Source of the DNA: Planctomycetota bacterium
GTDB taxonomy: Bacteria; Planctomycetota; Planctomycetia; Planctomycetales; Planctomycetaceae
Length of the DNA stretch: 9,671 nucleotides
Direction of reading: 5' to 3'
Assembly (NCBI GenBank): GCA_023429275.1
Contig: JAEYWB010000641.1
Coordinates: 1-9,671, forward strand
The position numbers were made by a program, and so were the translations under genes. This document shows, in pieces, positions 1 through 5,539 of this stretch (within the stretch, counting starts at the first letter, position 1; every line of letters starts with the position of its first letter). The notes beneath the pieces are model-generated. The model was not told where the DNA came from and ran no database searches. It was given only the letters and a program-made list of their open reading frames with translations.

Positions 1-219
1 GAGCGGGGCCTCGTCCGCATCCTGGGGGAAGACGACTCCCTCGGCCGTCCCTATCTCTACGGGACGACGCGGCAGTTCCTGGAGGCCTACGCCCTCCACT
101 CGCTGGACGAGCTGCCCGGCGCAGCCGAGATGCGTCGCCCAATGTCGCGGACCCGCGTTGCGGTCGAGGGCTCCGCCGAGGGGGCTGAACCGGGCACGGA
201 AGAGACGGGCGCCGCCTGA
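1..219 (+). CDS. scpB: Segregation and condensation protein B, C-terminal fragment (5' end outside window)
   Basis: Frame 1 is open from the window edge to a TGA at 217-219, giving 72 residues. Residues 16-26 read RPYLYGTTRQF, followed by LEAYALHSLDELP. This is the conserved end of the second winged-helix domain of ScpB, where families typically read GRP-LYGTT-EFL-FGL-SLDDLP. ScpB acts in the cytoplasm with ScpA and Smc as the condensin-like complex that compacts and segregates the chromosome. After this motif comes a 35-residue low-complexity tail rich in Glu, Gly, Ala and Thr, probably disordered and lineage-specific. The upstream part, where scpA might lie, is not visible. The family call is inferred from the short motif, but the motif is distinctive. 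Confidence 0.85.
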   Translation, partial: ERGLVRILGEDDSLGRPYLYGTTRQFLEAYALHSLDELPGAAEMRRPMSRTRVAVEGSAEGAEPGTEETGAA

Positions 220-523
220 CCATTGCCGGATGTGGTGAATGGAGTTCGCCACCAGGACACGAAGGCACCGGGAGCAGCGTCGGAAGCTGATCTGATATCG
301 AATCTGCCGGTCAGCAGACACTCGCAGTCGGTCCGAGACACGTCGACGCACTGCTGATGCGGGCACTCAGCAAGATTTCGTCATCTCTGCATCCTTCTTG
401 GTGTCTTCGTGCCCTGGTGGTGAATATCCTTTCCCCATCGCTCCCCGAACCCCGGTGTGGATGCGGTGTCCGCAGGATTTAACCCTCTGCCATCGTCTCC
501 CGACTCCCGCCTGACACGTCCGA
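220..523. other. Intergenic region between scpB and hisH
   Basis: No convincing gene lies in these 304 bases. The stretch has more stops and less coding-like third-position GC than its neighbours. Its main content is the inverted repeat listed separately. The only long open frame (minus strand, 87-341) runs antisense into scpB and has no coding character. No clear sigma-70 promoter for hisH was recognised, and there is no good Shine-Dalgarno sequence before 524. Confidence 0.6.
245..424. repeat. Imperfect inverted repeat, 25-nt arms about 130 nt apart
   Basis: Positions 245-269 and the reverse complement of 400-424 match at 22 of 25 positions. The shared core is CCACCAGG followed by a purine and then CACGAAG. 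The arms enclose 130 nt (270-399) with no open frame of note. The layout, terminal inverted arms around a short non-coding core, resembles a MITE-like or other dispersed element. The sequence type (CCACCAGG-CACGAAG-CACC) resembles intergenic repeats I associate with planctomycete genomes. That association is memory, not a search. A target-site duplication is not obvious. Confidence 0.5.
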
Positions 524-1129
524 ATGATTCAGATTATTGACTACGGCATGGGCAACCTTCGCAGCGTGCAGAAGGCTTTCGAGAGCCTCGGCCACGCGGC
601 GGAGATCTGCACCGACCCGGCCCGGATCCCCTCGGCCGAGCGGCTGGTCCTGCCGGGTGTCGGGGCGTTTCGGGATGCGATTCATGAATTGGACCGGCTC
701 GGCTTCTGCGACCCGATTCGTGCGTACGTCGCCTCCGACCGGCCGTTCCTCGGGATCTGCCTGGGGCTGCAGCTGCTGTTCGACGTCAGCTACGAGGATG
801 GCCGTTTCGAGGGGCTTGGGATCGTTCCGGGGGAAGTGGTCCGTTTCGAATCGCAGCCCGATCTCAAAATCCCGCACATGGGCTGGAACAGCCTGAAGAT
901 CGAAAAACCCTGCCGGCTGTTTGAAGGACTCCCTGCCGATCCGCAGGTCTACTTCGTGCACAGCTACCACGTCGTCCCAAGTGACAAGAGCGTCATTGCG
1001 GCGACAAGCGACCATGGCGGCGAGTTCGTGGCCGCGATCGCACGCGGCAATCTTTTCGCGACGCAGTTCCATCCGGAGAAGAGTCAGAAGGTCGGACTCA
1101 AGCTGTTGCAGAACTTCGCCACCGCTTGA
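524..1129 (+). CDS. hisH: Imidazole glycerol phosphate synthase, glutaminase subunit HisH
   Basis: This 201-residue protein has the usual HisH length. It is a class I glutamine amidotransferase that hydrolyses glutamine and channels ammonia to HisF, which forms imidazole glycerol phosphate and AICAR in histidine biosynthesis. The N-terminus [12 protein letters not shown] is diagnostic. PGVGAF (44-49) provides the oxyanion region. GICLGLQ carries the nucleophile Cys79. HMGWN is at 118-122 and YFVHSYH at 143-149. QFHPEKS supplies His183 and Glu185 of the triad. All catalytic residues are present, so it should be active. The ATG at 524 gives the canonical N-terminus, though no clear Shine-Dalgarno sequence precedes it. 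No hisF or hisA is in the window, and the following gene converges on it, so it is probably the last or only gene of its unit. Confidence 0.96.
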   Translation: MIQIIDYGMGNLRSVQKAFESLGHAAEICTDPARIPSAERLVLPGVGAFRDAIHELDRLGFCDPIRAYVASDRPFLGICLGLQLLFDVSYEDGRFEGLGIVPGEVVRFESQPDLKIPHMGWNSLKIEKPCRLFEGLPADPQVYFVHSYHVVPSDKSVIAATSDHGGEFVAAIARGNLFATQFHPEKSQKVGLKLLQNFATA

Positions 1130-1138
1130 GAAGCCGTC

Positions 1139-1189
1139 CTGCTCCGCAAGAAGAGCAGCGCGCGGCGGCGGAACCGGGCGAGCTCCGCC
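1139..1189. terminator. Possible bidirectional terminator hairpins between hisH and the aminotransferase gene
   Basis: Two small hairpins lie in the convergent gap after hisH. The first has a 6-bp stem, CTGCTC (1139-1144) with GAGCAG (1153-1158), and an 8-nt loop. The second has GGCGGA (1167-1172) with TCCGCC (1184-1189) and an 11-nt loop. Neither is followed by a T-run on either strand, so this is at best a weak intrinsic terminator. The position between converging stop codons is the main argument. The rest of 1190-1277 shows nothing notable. Confidence 0.3.
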
Positions 1190-1277
1190 CATCGGAGTGG
1201 ACGTCGTCCCGAATCGAGGCCGTGGTGGTCGATATGACGCGACAGACCGCGCTCGCCCGTCTCACGGAGCAAGACGG

Positions 1278-2402
1278 CTACTTCGTGGTTGCCGACTTGA
1301 TCGTCCGCAGGAGCCGCTCGACGTCTTCCGCCGTGTTGTAGCCGTGAACCGCGATCCGCAGCCGGCCGGCATGGCTCATGACGTGGATGTTCTCCGCCAG
1401 CAGCTGGCGGTGAATGTCATCGGACTTCGGATGGCGGAAGGCGACGATCCCCGCCAGCAGGTAACCCGCGGGGGTGAGCATCTCGACGTCGAGTTTCGAG
1501 AGCTCGCGGAACAGCATCTCGACGAGCGGGCGGGCCGTCGCGTCGATCGCCTCGACTCCGGTCTGGCGGATGTACTCGAGACCGGCCCGAATCGCGTAGA
1601 TCGCCGGGAAGTTCGGCATCCCGACCGCGAAGCTCGCGGCCCCCGGCTGGCTGACCGCTTCGTCGAACCGCTTCGCCCCGAACGCGTCCTGCAGGTGATA
1701 CCAGCCGCCGGCCGGGACCGTGAGCTCGGCCGCCCGCTTCGACGGGACGCCGACGAGCCCACCGCCGTGCGAGGCGAGGATCCACTTGTGGGTCGAGCTG
1801 ACGATCAGGTCGACGTCGGTCAGATCGAGCGGAATCCGCCCGAGGGCCTGCGTGACGTCAACTGAGAACAGGGCCTCGCTGTGCCGCCGGACCGCCGCAC
1901 GGACTTCCTCGATCGGCAGCCGGAAGCCGTTAAAGAAGCTGACGAGAGACGTCGTGACGAGCCGGGTCTTCGGTGAGAGCAGCGGAACAAGGTCTTCGAC
2001 CCGCAGGGCGCCCCCCTGAGAACGCCAGACTTTCACGGTCGCGGGGGATTCCCGCTGGAGAAACGGCGTCACGCCGGCGGGGAAGTCGAGATCGTTGATG
2101 ACGACTTCGTCCCCCGCCTTGAGCCGCAGCGCCATCGCCGCCAGGTTGTAGGCTTCGGACGAACAGGAGCAGATCGCGACCTCAGCCGGCGTGAGACCGT
2201 AGAACCCGGCCGTCAGGGCCTTGGCCTGCTCGAGCTGCTCGAAATGCGGCGGGCGGCCGTCCATTCCAAGCTGTTTGTGCGCAAAGTAGGTCGCGAGGGC
2301 CTCGCCGACCGCCAGGGGGGGAATCCCTTCGGCCGCCGTGTTGAAATAGGCTCGTCCGGTCAGCGTCGGAAAGTCCCGTTGCCGGGATTCTGCAGTCAGC
2401 AT
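1278..2402 (-). CDS. Aminotransferase class V-fold PLP-dependent enzyme (NifS/SufS-like superfamily, substrate unknown)
   Basis: 374 residues, the usual length for class V aminotransferase-fold enzymes. SVDVTQALG (180-188) holds Asp182, which should contact the PLP ring nitrogen. SSTHKWI (202-208) holds the Schiff-base Lys206. CSSEAYNLAA (80-89) corresponds to the phosphate/cofactor loop, and AYFNTAAEG near the N-terminus matches the family's YLNxAA start. The C-terminal RLRIAVHGYNT matches the region that in SufS/IscS-type proteins reads RxSxxxYNT and contains the substrate-binding Arg. The segment just before it (ENIHVMSHAGR) lacks the Cys loop of group II cysteine desulfurases. The protein is therefore more likely an epimerase, lyase or aminotransferase-like member (isopenicillin N epimerase or selenocysteine lyase relatives) than a desulfurase. 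The ATG start has a Shine-Dalgarno site 8 nt upstream. The reaction cannot be told from sequence alone. Confidence 0.9.
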   Translation of the reverse strand: MLTAESRQRDFPTLTGRAYFNTAAEGIPPLAVGEALATYFAHKQLGMDGRPPHFEQLEQAKALTAGFYGLTPAEVAICSCSSEAYNLAAMALRLKAGDEVVINDLDFPAGVTPFLQRESPATVKVWRSQGGALRVEDLVPLLSPKTRLVTTSLVSFFNGFRLPIEEVRAAVRRHSEALFSVDVTQALGRIPLDLTDVDLIVSSTHKWILASHGGGLVGVPSKRAAELTVPAGGWYHLQDAFGAKRFDEAVSQPGAASFAVGMPNFPAIYAIRAGLEYIRQTGVEAIDATARPLVEMLFRELSKLDVEMLTPAGYLLAGIVAFRHPKSDDIHRQLLAENIHVMSHAGRLRIAVHGYNTAEDVERLLRTIKSATTK

Positions 2403-2410
2403 CAGTCAAA

Positions 2411-2415
2411 CTCCC
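2411..2415 (-). promoter_or_regulatory. Ribosome binding site of the class V aminotransferase-like gene
   Basis: On the minus strand GGGAG lies 8 nt before the ATG at 2400-2402. It supports that start and is one of few clear Shine-Dalgarno sites in the window. Confidence 0.6.
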
Positions 2416-2504
2416 GTTCTCGGAGACGATGACGAGGTCTGCCGGAGGGAGCAACCCAGCCGCGGCGGAATACTTCCCTTTCCCGTTGTCAGAAGCGGAG
2501 CAAT

Positions 2505-2527
2505 CCGATCACCGCGGTGACAATCGG
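2505..2527. promoter_or_regulatory. Palindrome in the divergent intergenic region (possible operator)
   Basis: A perfect 12-bp palindrome, TCACCGCGGTGA, occupies 2509-2520. Flanking CCGAT (2505-2509) and ATCGG (2523-2527) extend the symmetry, with three unpaired bases on the right side. It sits in the 212-bp gap between two divergently transcribed genes (2402 minus, 2615 plus), about 95 nt before the plus-strand start. That fits a dimeric repressor site, but no regulator is encoded nearby. No convincing -35/-10 pair was recognised. Confidence 0.3.
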
Positions 2528-2614
2528 GCTTGCCTGGCCTGATGAACAAGGTGTAGCGTCACAGGCGTCAGGGCGGTTCCTTGGGCAAGTTCACGGGCAA
2601 TCACAGAGCGGACC

Positions 2615-3211
2615 ATGACCAGTCAGGCGTCGGGCGTGCAGTTGGAGAGGGCTTCACTCCCCGGTCGGCGAGGGGCCTCGCGGCTTCTACGGATGGCGCT
2701 GCTGCTCGGAGCGGTCTGCCTGTCGGGATGCATCCGTAAGGAAACGCAGGGAGACCTGTCGGTCTACTCGTTTGAGAGGTGGGTCGGCGGATCGGTGGTC
2801 GTCGTCGGCCTGGCCGTGGCGATCGGAGCCATCCTGTTTCGAAAGTCGGGGGCCGGAGCCTGGGTCACCGCGGTGGTGGCCCTGGTGATAACCACCGTTG
2901 CCGCCCCAATGCTCTTCAGCGACCACGTGAAGCTCGACAAGGAGCATCTCGAGACCCGCTGGGGGCTCTGGTTCGCACCGTCCGTGCACAACGTCCGCTT
3001 CGACGACGTCGTCAAGGTGGACTACACGAAAGAGGTCAAACGCGGCCGCCGCGGCCGGAAGAACACGACCTACTTCCTCATCTTCACGAAGAAGTCCGGC
3101 GAACAGGACAAGGTTGCCGTCAGCGGCGAACTGATGAGTGCCGCCTCGGACGAACTCGCCGCCGCCCTCCTGGCGAAGGGACTCGACGTCAACGACCTGA
3201 CGGGCGAGTGA
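2615..3211 (+). CDS. Unrecognised small lipoprotein/membrane protein with a PH-like C-terminal region
   Basis: 198 residues, and I do not recognise the family. The N-terminus has an Arg-rich stretch (RRGASRLLR, 18-26), a hydrophobic core and LSGC (36-39), a good lipobox with Cys39 as the lipidation site. After the Cys comes a short linker and two hydrophobic segments (about 58-75 and 82-101), predicting an inner-membrane hairpin. The remaining about 95 residues alternate charged and beta-prone segments (LETRWGLWF, RFDDVVKVDY, TTYFLIFTKKSG) with a basic turn KRGRRGRK (142-149). The pattern resembles bacterial PH-like (DUF304-type) domains, but this is a guess from secondary-structure appearance. 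The ATG at 2615 is preferred over the ATG at residue 27 because only the longer form supplies the basic n-region. Its Shine-Dalgarno site is weak. It stands alone on this strand. Confidence 0.7.
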   Translation: MTSQASGVQLERASLPGRRGASRLLRMALLLGAVCLSGCIRKETQGDLSVYSFERWVGGSVVVVGLAVAIGAILFRKSGAGAWVTAVVALVITTVAAPMLFSDHVKLDKEHLETRWGLWFAPSVHNVRFDDVVKVDYTKEVKRGRRGRKNTTYFLIFTKKSGEQDKVAVSGELMSAASDELAAALLAKGLDVNDLTGE

Positions 3212-3629
3212 CCACGCTCCGCGCGAAGTGGAACCGCCGAGGGTCGCCTCTCGCTCCGCAAGAGGATCGCTGCGTTCGATCGGACGTGGCATCGAGCTTC
3301 GGCAGCTTGCTGGTCCTTCCGCCGCCCTGTCGCCGAGCGAACGGCAACGGCGTCCGCAGCCTTGACCCGCTTCGCCAGACCGACTGCGGAACGGGCGGTC
3401 CGGACAGCCCGTTTCGAAGCTGGGCCACGAGTGGCAGGAGGAGGATGAGGCCCAGGCCCAGGGTGGCGACGATCATCGTCGGATGAATCGAGATCCGTGT
3501 GATGAACCGCTTGCGACGGCTCGAGTCGTCCCATTCCGGGATCGGCATTTCGTCGATCCGGGGACCGGCGCGAGGCCGCGGTGGCACCGCCAGTTCTGTC
3601 CAGTGACGTCTCAACGCGATATTCTTCAA
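3189..3629 (-). CDS. Doubtful hypothetical protein with one transmembrane helix
   Basis: This is a 146-residue open frame on the minus strand starting with TTG at 3627-3629. An internal ATG at 3546-3548 would give 119 residues. The part from that ATG looks coding: MPIPEWDDSSRRKRFITRIS is followed by a clear membrane helix (about residues 51-71 of the long form) and has strongly GC-ending codons. The C-terminal half is basic, low in complexity, and loses coding character. The frame ends 23 bases inside the tail of the converging lipoprotein gene. No good Shine-Dalgarno site precedes either start. It could be a small membrane protein, a decayed gene, or a chance frame in GC-rich DNA. No family is recognised. 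Apart from this frame, 3212-3677 holds nothing I can support. Confidence 0.35.
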   Translation of the reverse strand: MKNIALRRHWTELAVPPRPRAGPRIDEMPIPEWDDSSRRKRFITRISIHPTMIVATLGLGLILLLPLVAQLRNGLSGPPVPQSVWRSGSRLRTPLPFARRQGGGRTSKLPKLDATSDRTQRSSCGARGDPRRFHFARSVVTRPSGR

Positions 3630-3677
3630 TGACTGCGGCGGCGATTCCAGCGGCCACGCGTTCGCGACGAGTCTCCC

Positions 3678-4730
3678 ATGGCGAAGAAGAGCGCGGAGAA
3701 CCCGGCCGGTTCACTCCCCGGGGAGTGGCGGGCTCGATGCCGGTTTCCGCCGACCGATCGTTCCCGCTCCAAGGATCCGCCGGTCGTCTGCGGTCCTGTC
3801 CTGCGAGAGTCCGCAGGACCACGGCGAGCCGGGTTTACGCTGATTGAGCTGCTTGTCGTCATCGCCATCATCTCGATCCTGGTCGCGATGCTGCTCCCGG
3901 CGGTGCAGTACGCCCGTGAGGCGGCGCGGCAGACGCAGTGCCGGAACAATCTCAAGCAGCTCGGCATCGCCCTCCACTCTTACGACGAGACGCATAGGTG
4001 CTTTCCGCCGTCGAGCACGAGCGACGTCGAGCAGGGAGGATGGATCACCGACCCGCAGAGCCGGCACCTGCACAGCTGGTGGCTGATGATCCTGCCGCAG
4101 ATCGAGCAGCAGACGCTCTCCCGTCAGCTCGATCCGCTCGTCTCGTCGTTTCATCCCGACAATCGCCCGGTCATCGAAACGAGACTTGCCGTGTCCCGGT
4201 GCCCCTCCTACTCGGGGCCTGCCACCAGCTCGCATCAGAACTACACCCGCTTCAGCCCCCGCCTGCCGATCGCGAACTATGTCGCCCTGGGAGCGACCTC
4301 CTCCGGGGTCATTTACGGCGCGAACACGGGGCTGTTCGTTCCGGACGGCATCATGTACCCGCTCTCGTCGACGGCGACGGGCGACGTCAAGGACGGCCTC
4401 TCGAACACGATGGTTCTGACCGAAACGCGAGAAGAGACGCACGCCGTCTGGTCGGACGGGGGCGTCATGGCGGTCGTCGCGATGCGGTACGACGAAGAGA
4501 ACTCCCCGACCTATGCCGGGCCCGAGCTGGCCCTCAACTACCGCCCCTACTTCAAGTACGAGAACCCCGACGTGGAATGGGGACCGTCGAGCCAGCACGC
4601 CGGCGGGGCGTTCCATCTGTTCGGCGACGGCGGCGTGCGGTTCGTCTCGCAGTCGATCAGCGTCCGCGTCTACACCGCGATGACGACCCGCGAGGGGGGC
4701 GAGGCCCTTTCGGCGGGAGAGCTGCCGTGA
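3678..4730 (+). CDS. DUF1559 domain-containing protein with prepilin-type N-terminal cleavage/methylation motif
   Basis: 350 residues, a planctomycete-type type II/IV pseudopilin-like protein. Residues 52-74 form the class III signal: AGFTLIELLVVIAIISILVA, with cleavage expected between Gly52 and Phe53 and the conserved Glu57 at mature position 5. The helix is followed by LLPAVQYAREAARQTQCRNN and LKQLGIALHSYDETHRCFPP, the hallmark start of DUF1559. The C-terminal HAGGAFHLFGDGGVRFVSQS (307-326) matches the family's conserved ending. Such proteins are expected to be processed by a prepilin peptidase and inserted in the inner membrane. Their function is largely unknown. The leader before the cleavage site is 52 residues, much longer than usual, and no in-frame ATG or GTG lies closer to the motif. 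The last base pair of codons overlaps the next gene (GTGA), so the two should be co-translated. Confidence 0.93.
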   Translation: MAKKSAENPAGSLPGEWRARCRFPPTDRSRSKDPPVVCGPVLRESAGPRRAGFTLIELLVVIAIISILVAMLLPAVQYAREAARQTQCRNNLKQLGIALHSYDETHRCFPPSSTSDVEQGGWITDPQSRHLHSWWLMILPQIEQQTLSRQLDPLVSSFHPDNRPVIETRLAVSRCPSYSGPATSSHQNYTRFSPRLPIANYVALGATSSGVIYGANTGLFVPDGIMYPLSSTATGDVKDGLSNTMVLTETREETHAVWSDGGVMAVVAMRYDEENSPTYAGPELALNYRPYFKYENPDVEWGPSSQHAGGAFHLFGDGGVRFVSQSISVRVYTAMTTREGGEALSAGELP

Positions 4731-5377
4731 GAAGTTCCGAACTCCGTCGATCGCTCGTTCCTCTTGCCGCGGCGGTTCTCCTCGCCGCGGGCAGCGGATG
4801 CGGATCGAATGCGACCGATCGGCTGCTGGCGGAGCTCCGATCACCCGAACTCGCCCTTCGCCGGGCGGCCGCGCAGGCGATCGCCGAACAGGAGGCCCCT
4901 GACGATCGGTTCCAGGCCGCACTGACGGAAGCGCTCGGAGACCTCGATCCCGAGGTCCGCCGCTGGAGCTGCCGCGGCCTCGGACAGTTCGGCACGGGGG
5001 ACGTCATCCCGCTGCTCGAAGCCCGGCTGGCGGATGACGCGACGCCGGTCCGCCGGGCCGCGGCGTTTGCGCTGACCCGGCTCGACCCGGCCAACAAGGG
5101 GGGACAGAAGGAACTCGAGACGGCGATGAGATCGGGAGACGGAGGAGTCATGGTCGCCCTGACCAACTGGACGCCCCCGCCGACCTGGGCTGTCCCGACG
5201 CTCACGGACCTCCTGAAGGACCGCCGCCCGGGGATCCGCCGTCTGGCGGCAGACGCCCTGGGAAATACCGGCGTGAGCGAGCCCCGCGTCGTGGCGGCCC
5301 TGCAGGAAGCGGCAAAGGATTCGGACGATCGGGTCCGGCAGGCTGTGACCGGTGCTCTCGTGCGGCTAAAAAACTGA
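4727..5377 (+). CDS. HEAT-repeat lipoprotein
   Basis: The GTG at 4727 overlaps the TGA of the DUF1559 gene by 4 bases, giving 216 residues. The same frame is open upstream, but that part is antisense-like shadow of the DUF1559 gene, and a lipoprotein signal begins exactly at this GTG. RRSLVPLAAAVLLAAGSGC (7-25) has a basic n-region, hydrophobic core and lipobox GSGC with Cys25. The mature part is almost entirely HEAT/PBS-lyase-like helical repeats. LGDLDPEVRRWSCRGLGQFG (70-89), LADDATPVRRAAAFALTRLD (101-120), LKDRRPGIRRLAADALGNTG (163-182) and AKDSDDRVRQAVTGALVRLK (196-215) are clear, and 31-60 is weaker. The repeats are protein-binding scaffolds without catalytic residues. It is probably tethered to a membrane next to the DUF1559 protein, and a partner role is inferred only from gene coupling. 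Confidence 0.88.
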   Translation: MRSSELRRSLVPLAAAVLLAAGSGCGSNATDRLLAELRSPELALRRAAAQAIAEQEAPDDRFQAALTEALGDLDPEVRRWSCRGLGQFGTGDVIPLLEARLADDATPVRRAAAFALTRLDPANKGGQKELETAMRSGDGGVMVALTNWTPPPTWAVPTLTDLLKDRRPGIRRLAADALGNTGVSEPRVVAALQEAAKDSDDRVRQAVTGALVRLKN

Positions 5378-5458
5378 TCTCCCTCGCGAGACTCCGCGCG
5401 GCGCGCCCCCGCGTGCGTCGGGCCGAGTCCAGGGATGAGGGAGCAAAAGCCCGTCGCG

Positions 5459-5536
5459 GGAAGGGAGTTCTTCGCCAGGAGCGCTCTTCCTCGAGGGAGC
5501 CGCCTCACGGCGTACGAATCGACAAGTCAGGGAGAG
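5459..5536 (+). promoter_or_regulatory. Structured nhaA leader RNA; candidate nhaA-I type (Li+-sensing) riboswitch controlling translation
   Basis: CUCUUCC (5484-5490) can pair with GGGAGAG (5530-5536), seven pairs with one G-U, burying the Shine-Dalgarno site of nhaA. Inside this helix UCGA (5491-5494) pairs with UCGA (5519-5522), leaving CAAGUCA (5523-5529) bulged. An apical stem GCCG/CGGC (5499-5502 with 5508-5511) has a CCUCA loop, flanked by GGGA and GUACGAA. Two alternatives could release the site: a local hairpin CUUCC-UCGA-GGGAG (5486-5499), or pairing of CUUCC with GGAAG (5459-5463) or GGGAG (5463-5467) upstream. nhaA genes in several phyla carry the nhaA-I RNA motif, reported as a lithium-sensing riboswitch class. 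Position and architecture fit, but I could not compare with the consensus. Confidence 0.5.
5529..5534 (+). promoter_or_regulatory. Ribosome binding site of nhaA
   Basis: AGGGAG ends 5 nt before the ATG at 5540 but only 2 nt before the ATG at 5537. It therefore favours 5540 as the start and argues against the longer open frame from 5435. The site is part of the leader helix described above. Confidence 0.7.
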
Positions 5537-5539
5537 ATG

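Noticed and set aside
87..341. 84-residue minus-strand frame covering the inverted-repeat element
   Set aside because: It runs antisense into scpB and is Ser/Ala/Arg-rich without motif. It is more simply explained by the repeat DNA.
921..1865. 314-residue plus-strand open frame after hisH
   Set aside because: It overlaps hisH out of frame and then runs antisense to the PLP enzyme. There is no motif and the composition is Arg-rich.
3998..4726. Open frame continuous with the HEAT lipoprotein, making a 459-residue protein
   Set aside because: This part overlaps the well-supported DUF1559 gene in another frame and is Arg/Asp-rich shadow. A signal peptide with lipobox begins exactly at the GTG at 4727, so that is the real start.
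3711..4922. 403-residue minus-strand open frame
   Set aside because: It is antisense to the DUF1559 and HEAT genes, very rich in Arg/Gly/Pro/Asp, and has no recognisable motif. This is typical spurious openness in GC-rich DNA.
5435..5539. N-terminal 35-residue extension of NhaA from the upstream ATG
   Set aside because: The extension overlaps the structured leader, has no similarity to NhaA, and a good Shine-Dalgarno site marks the ATG at 5540.
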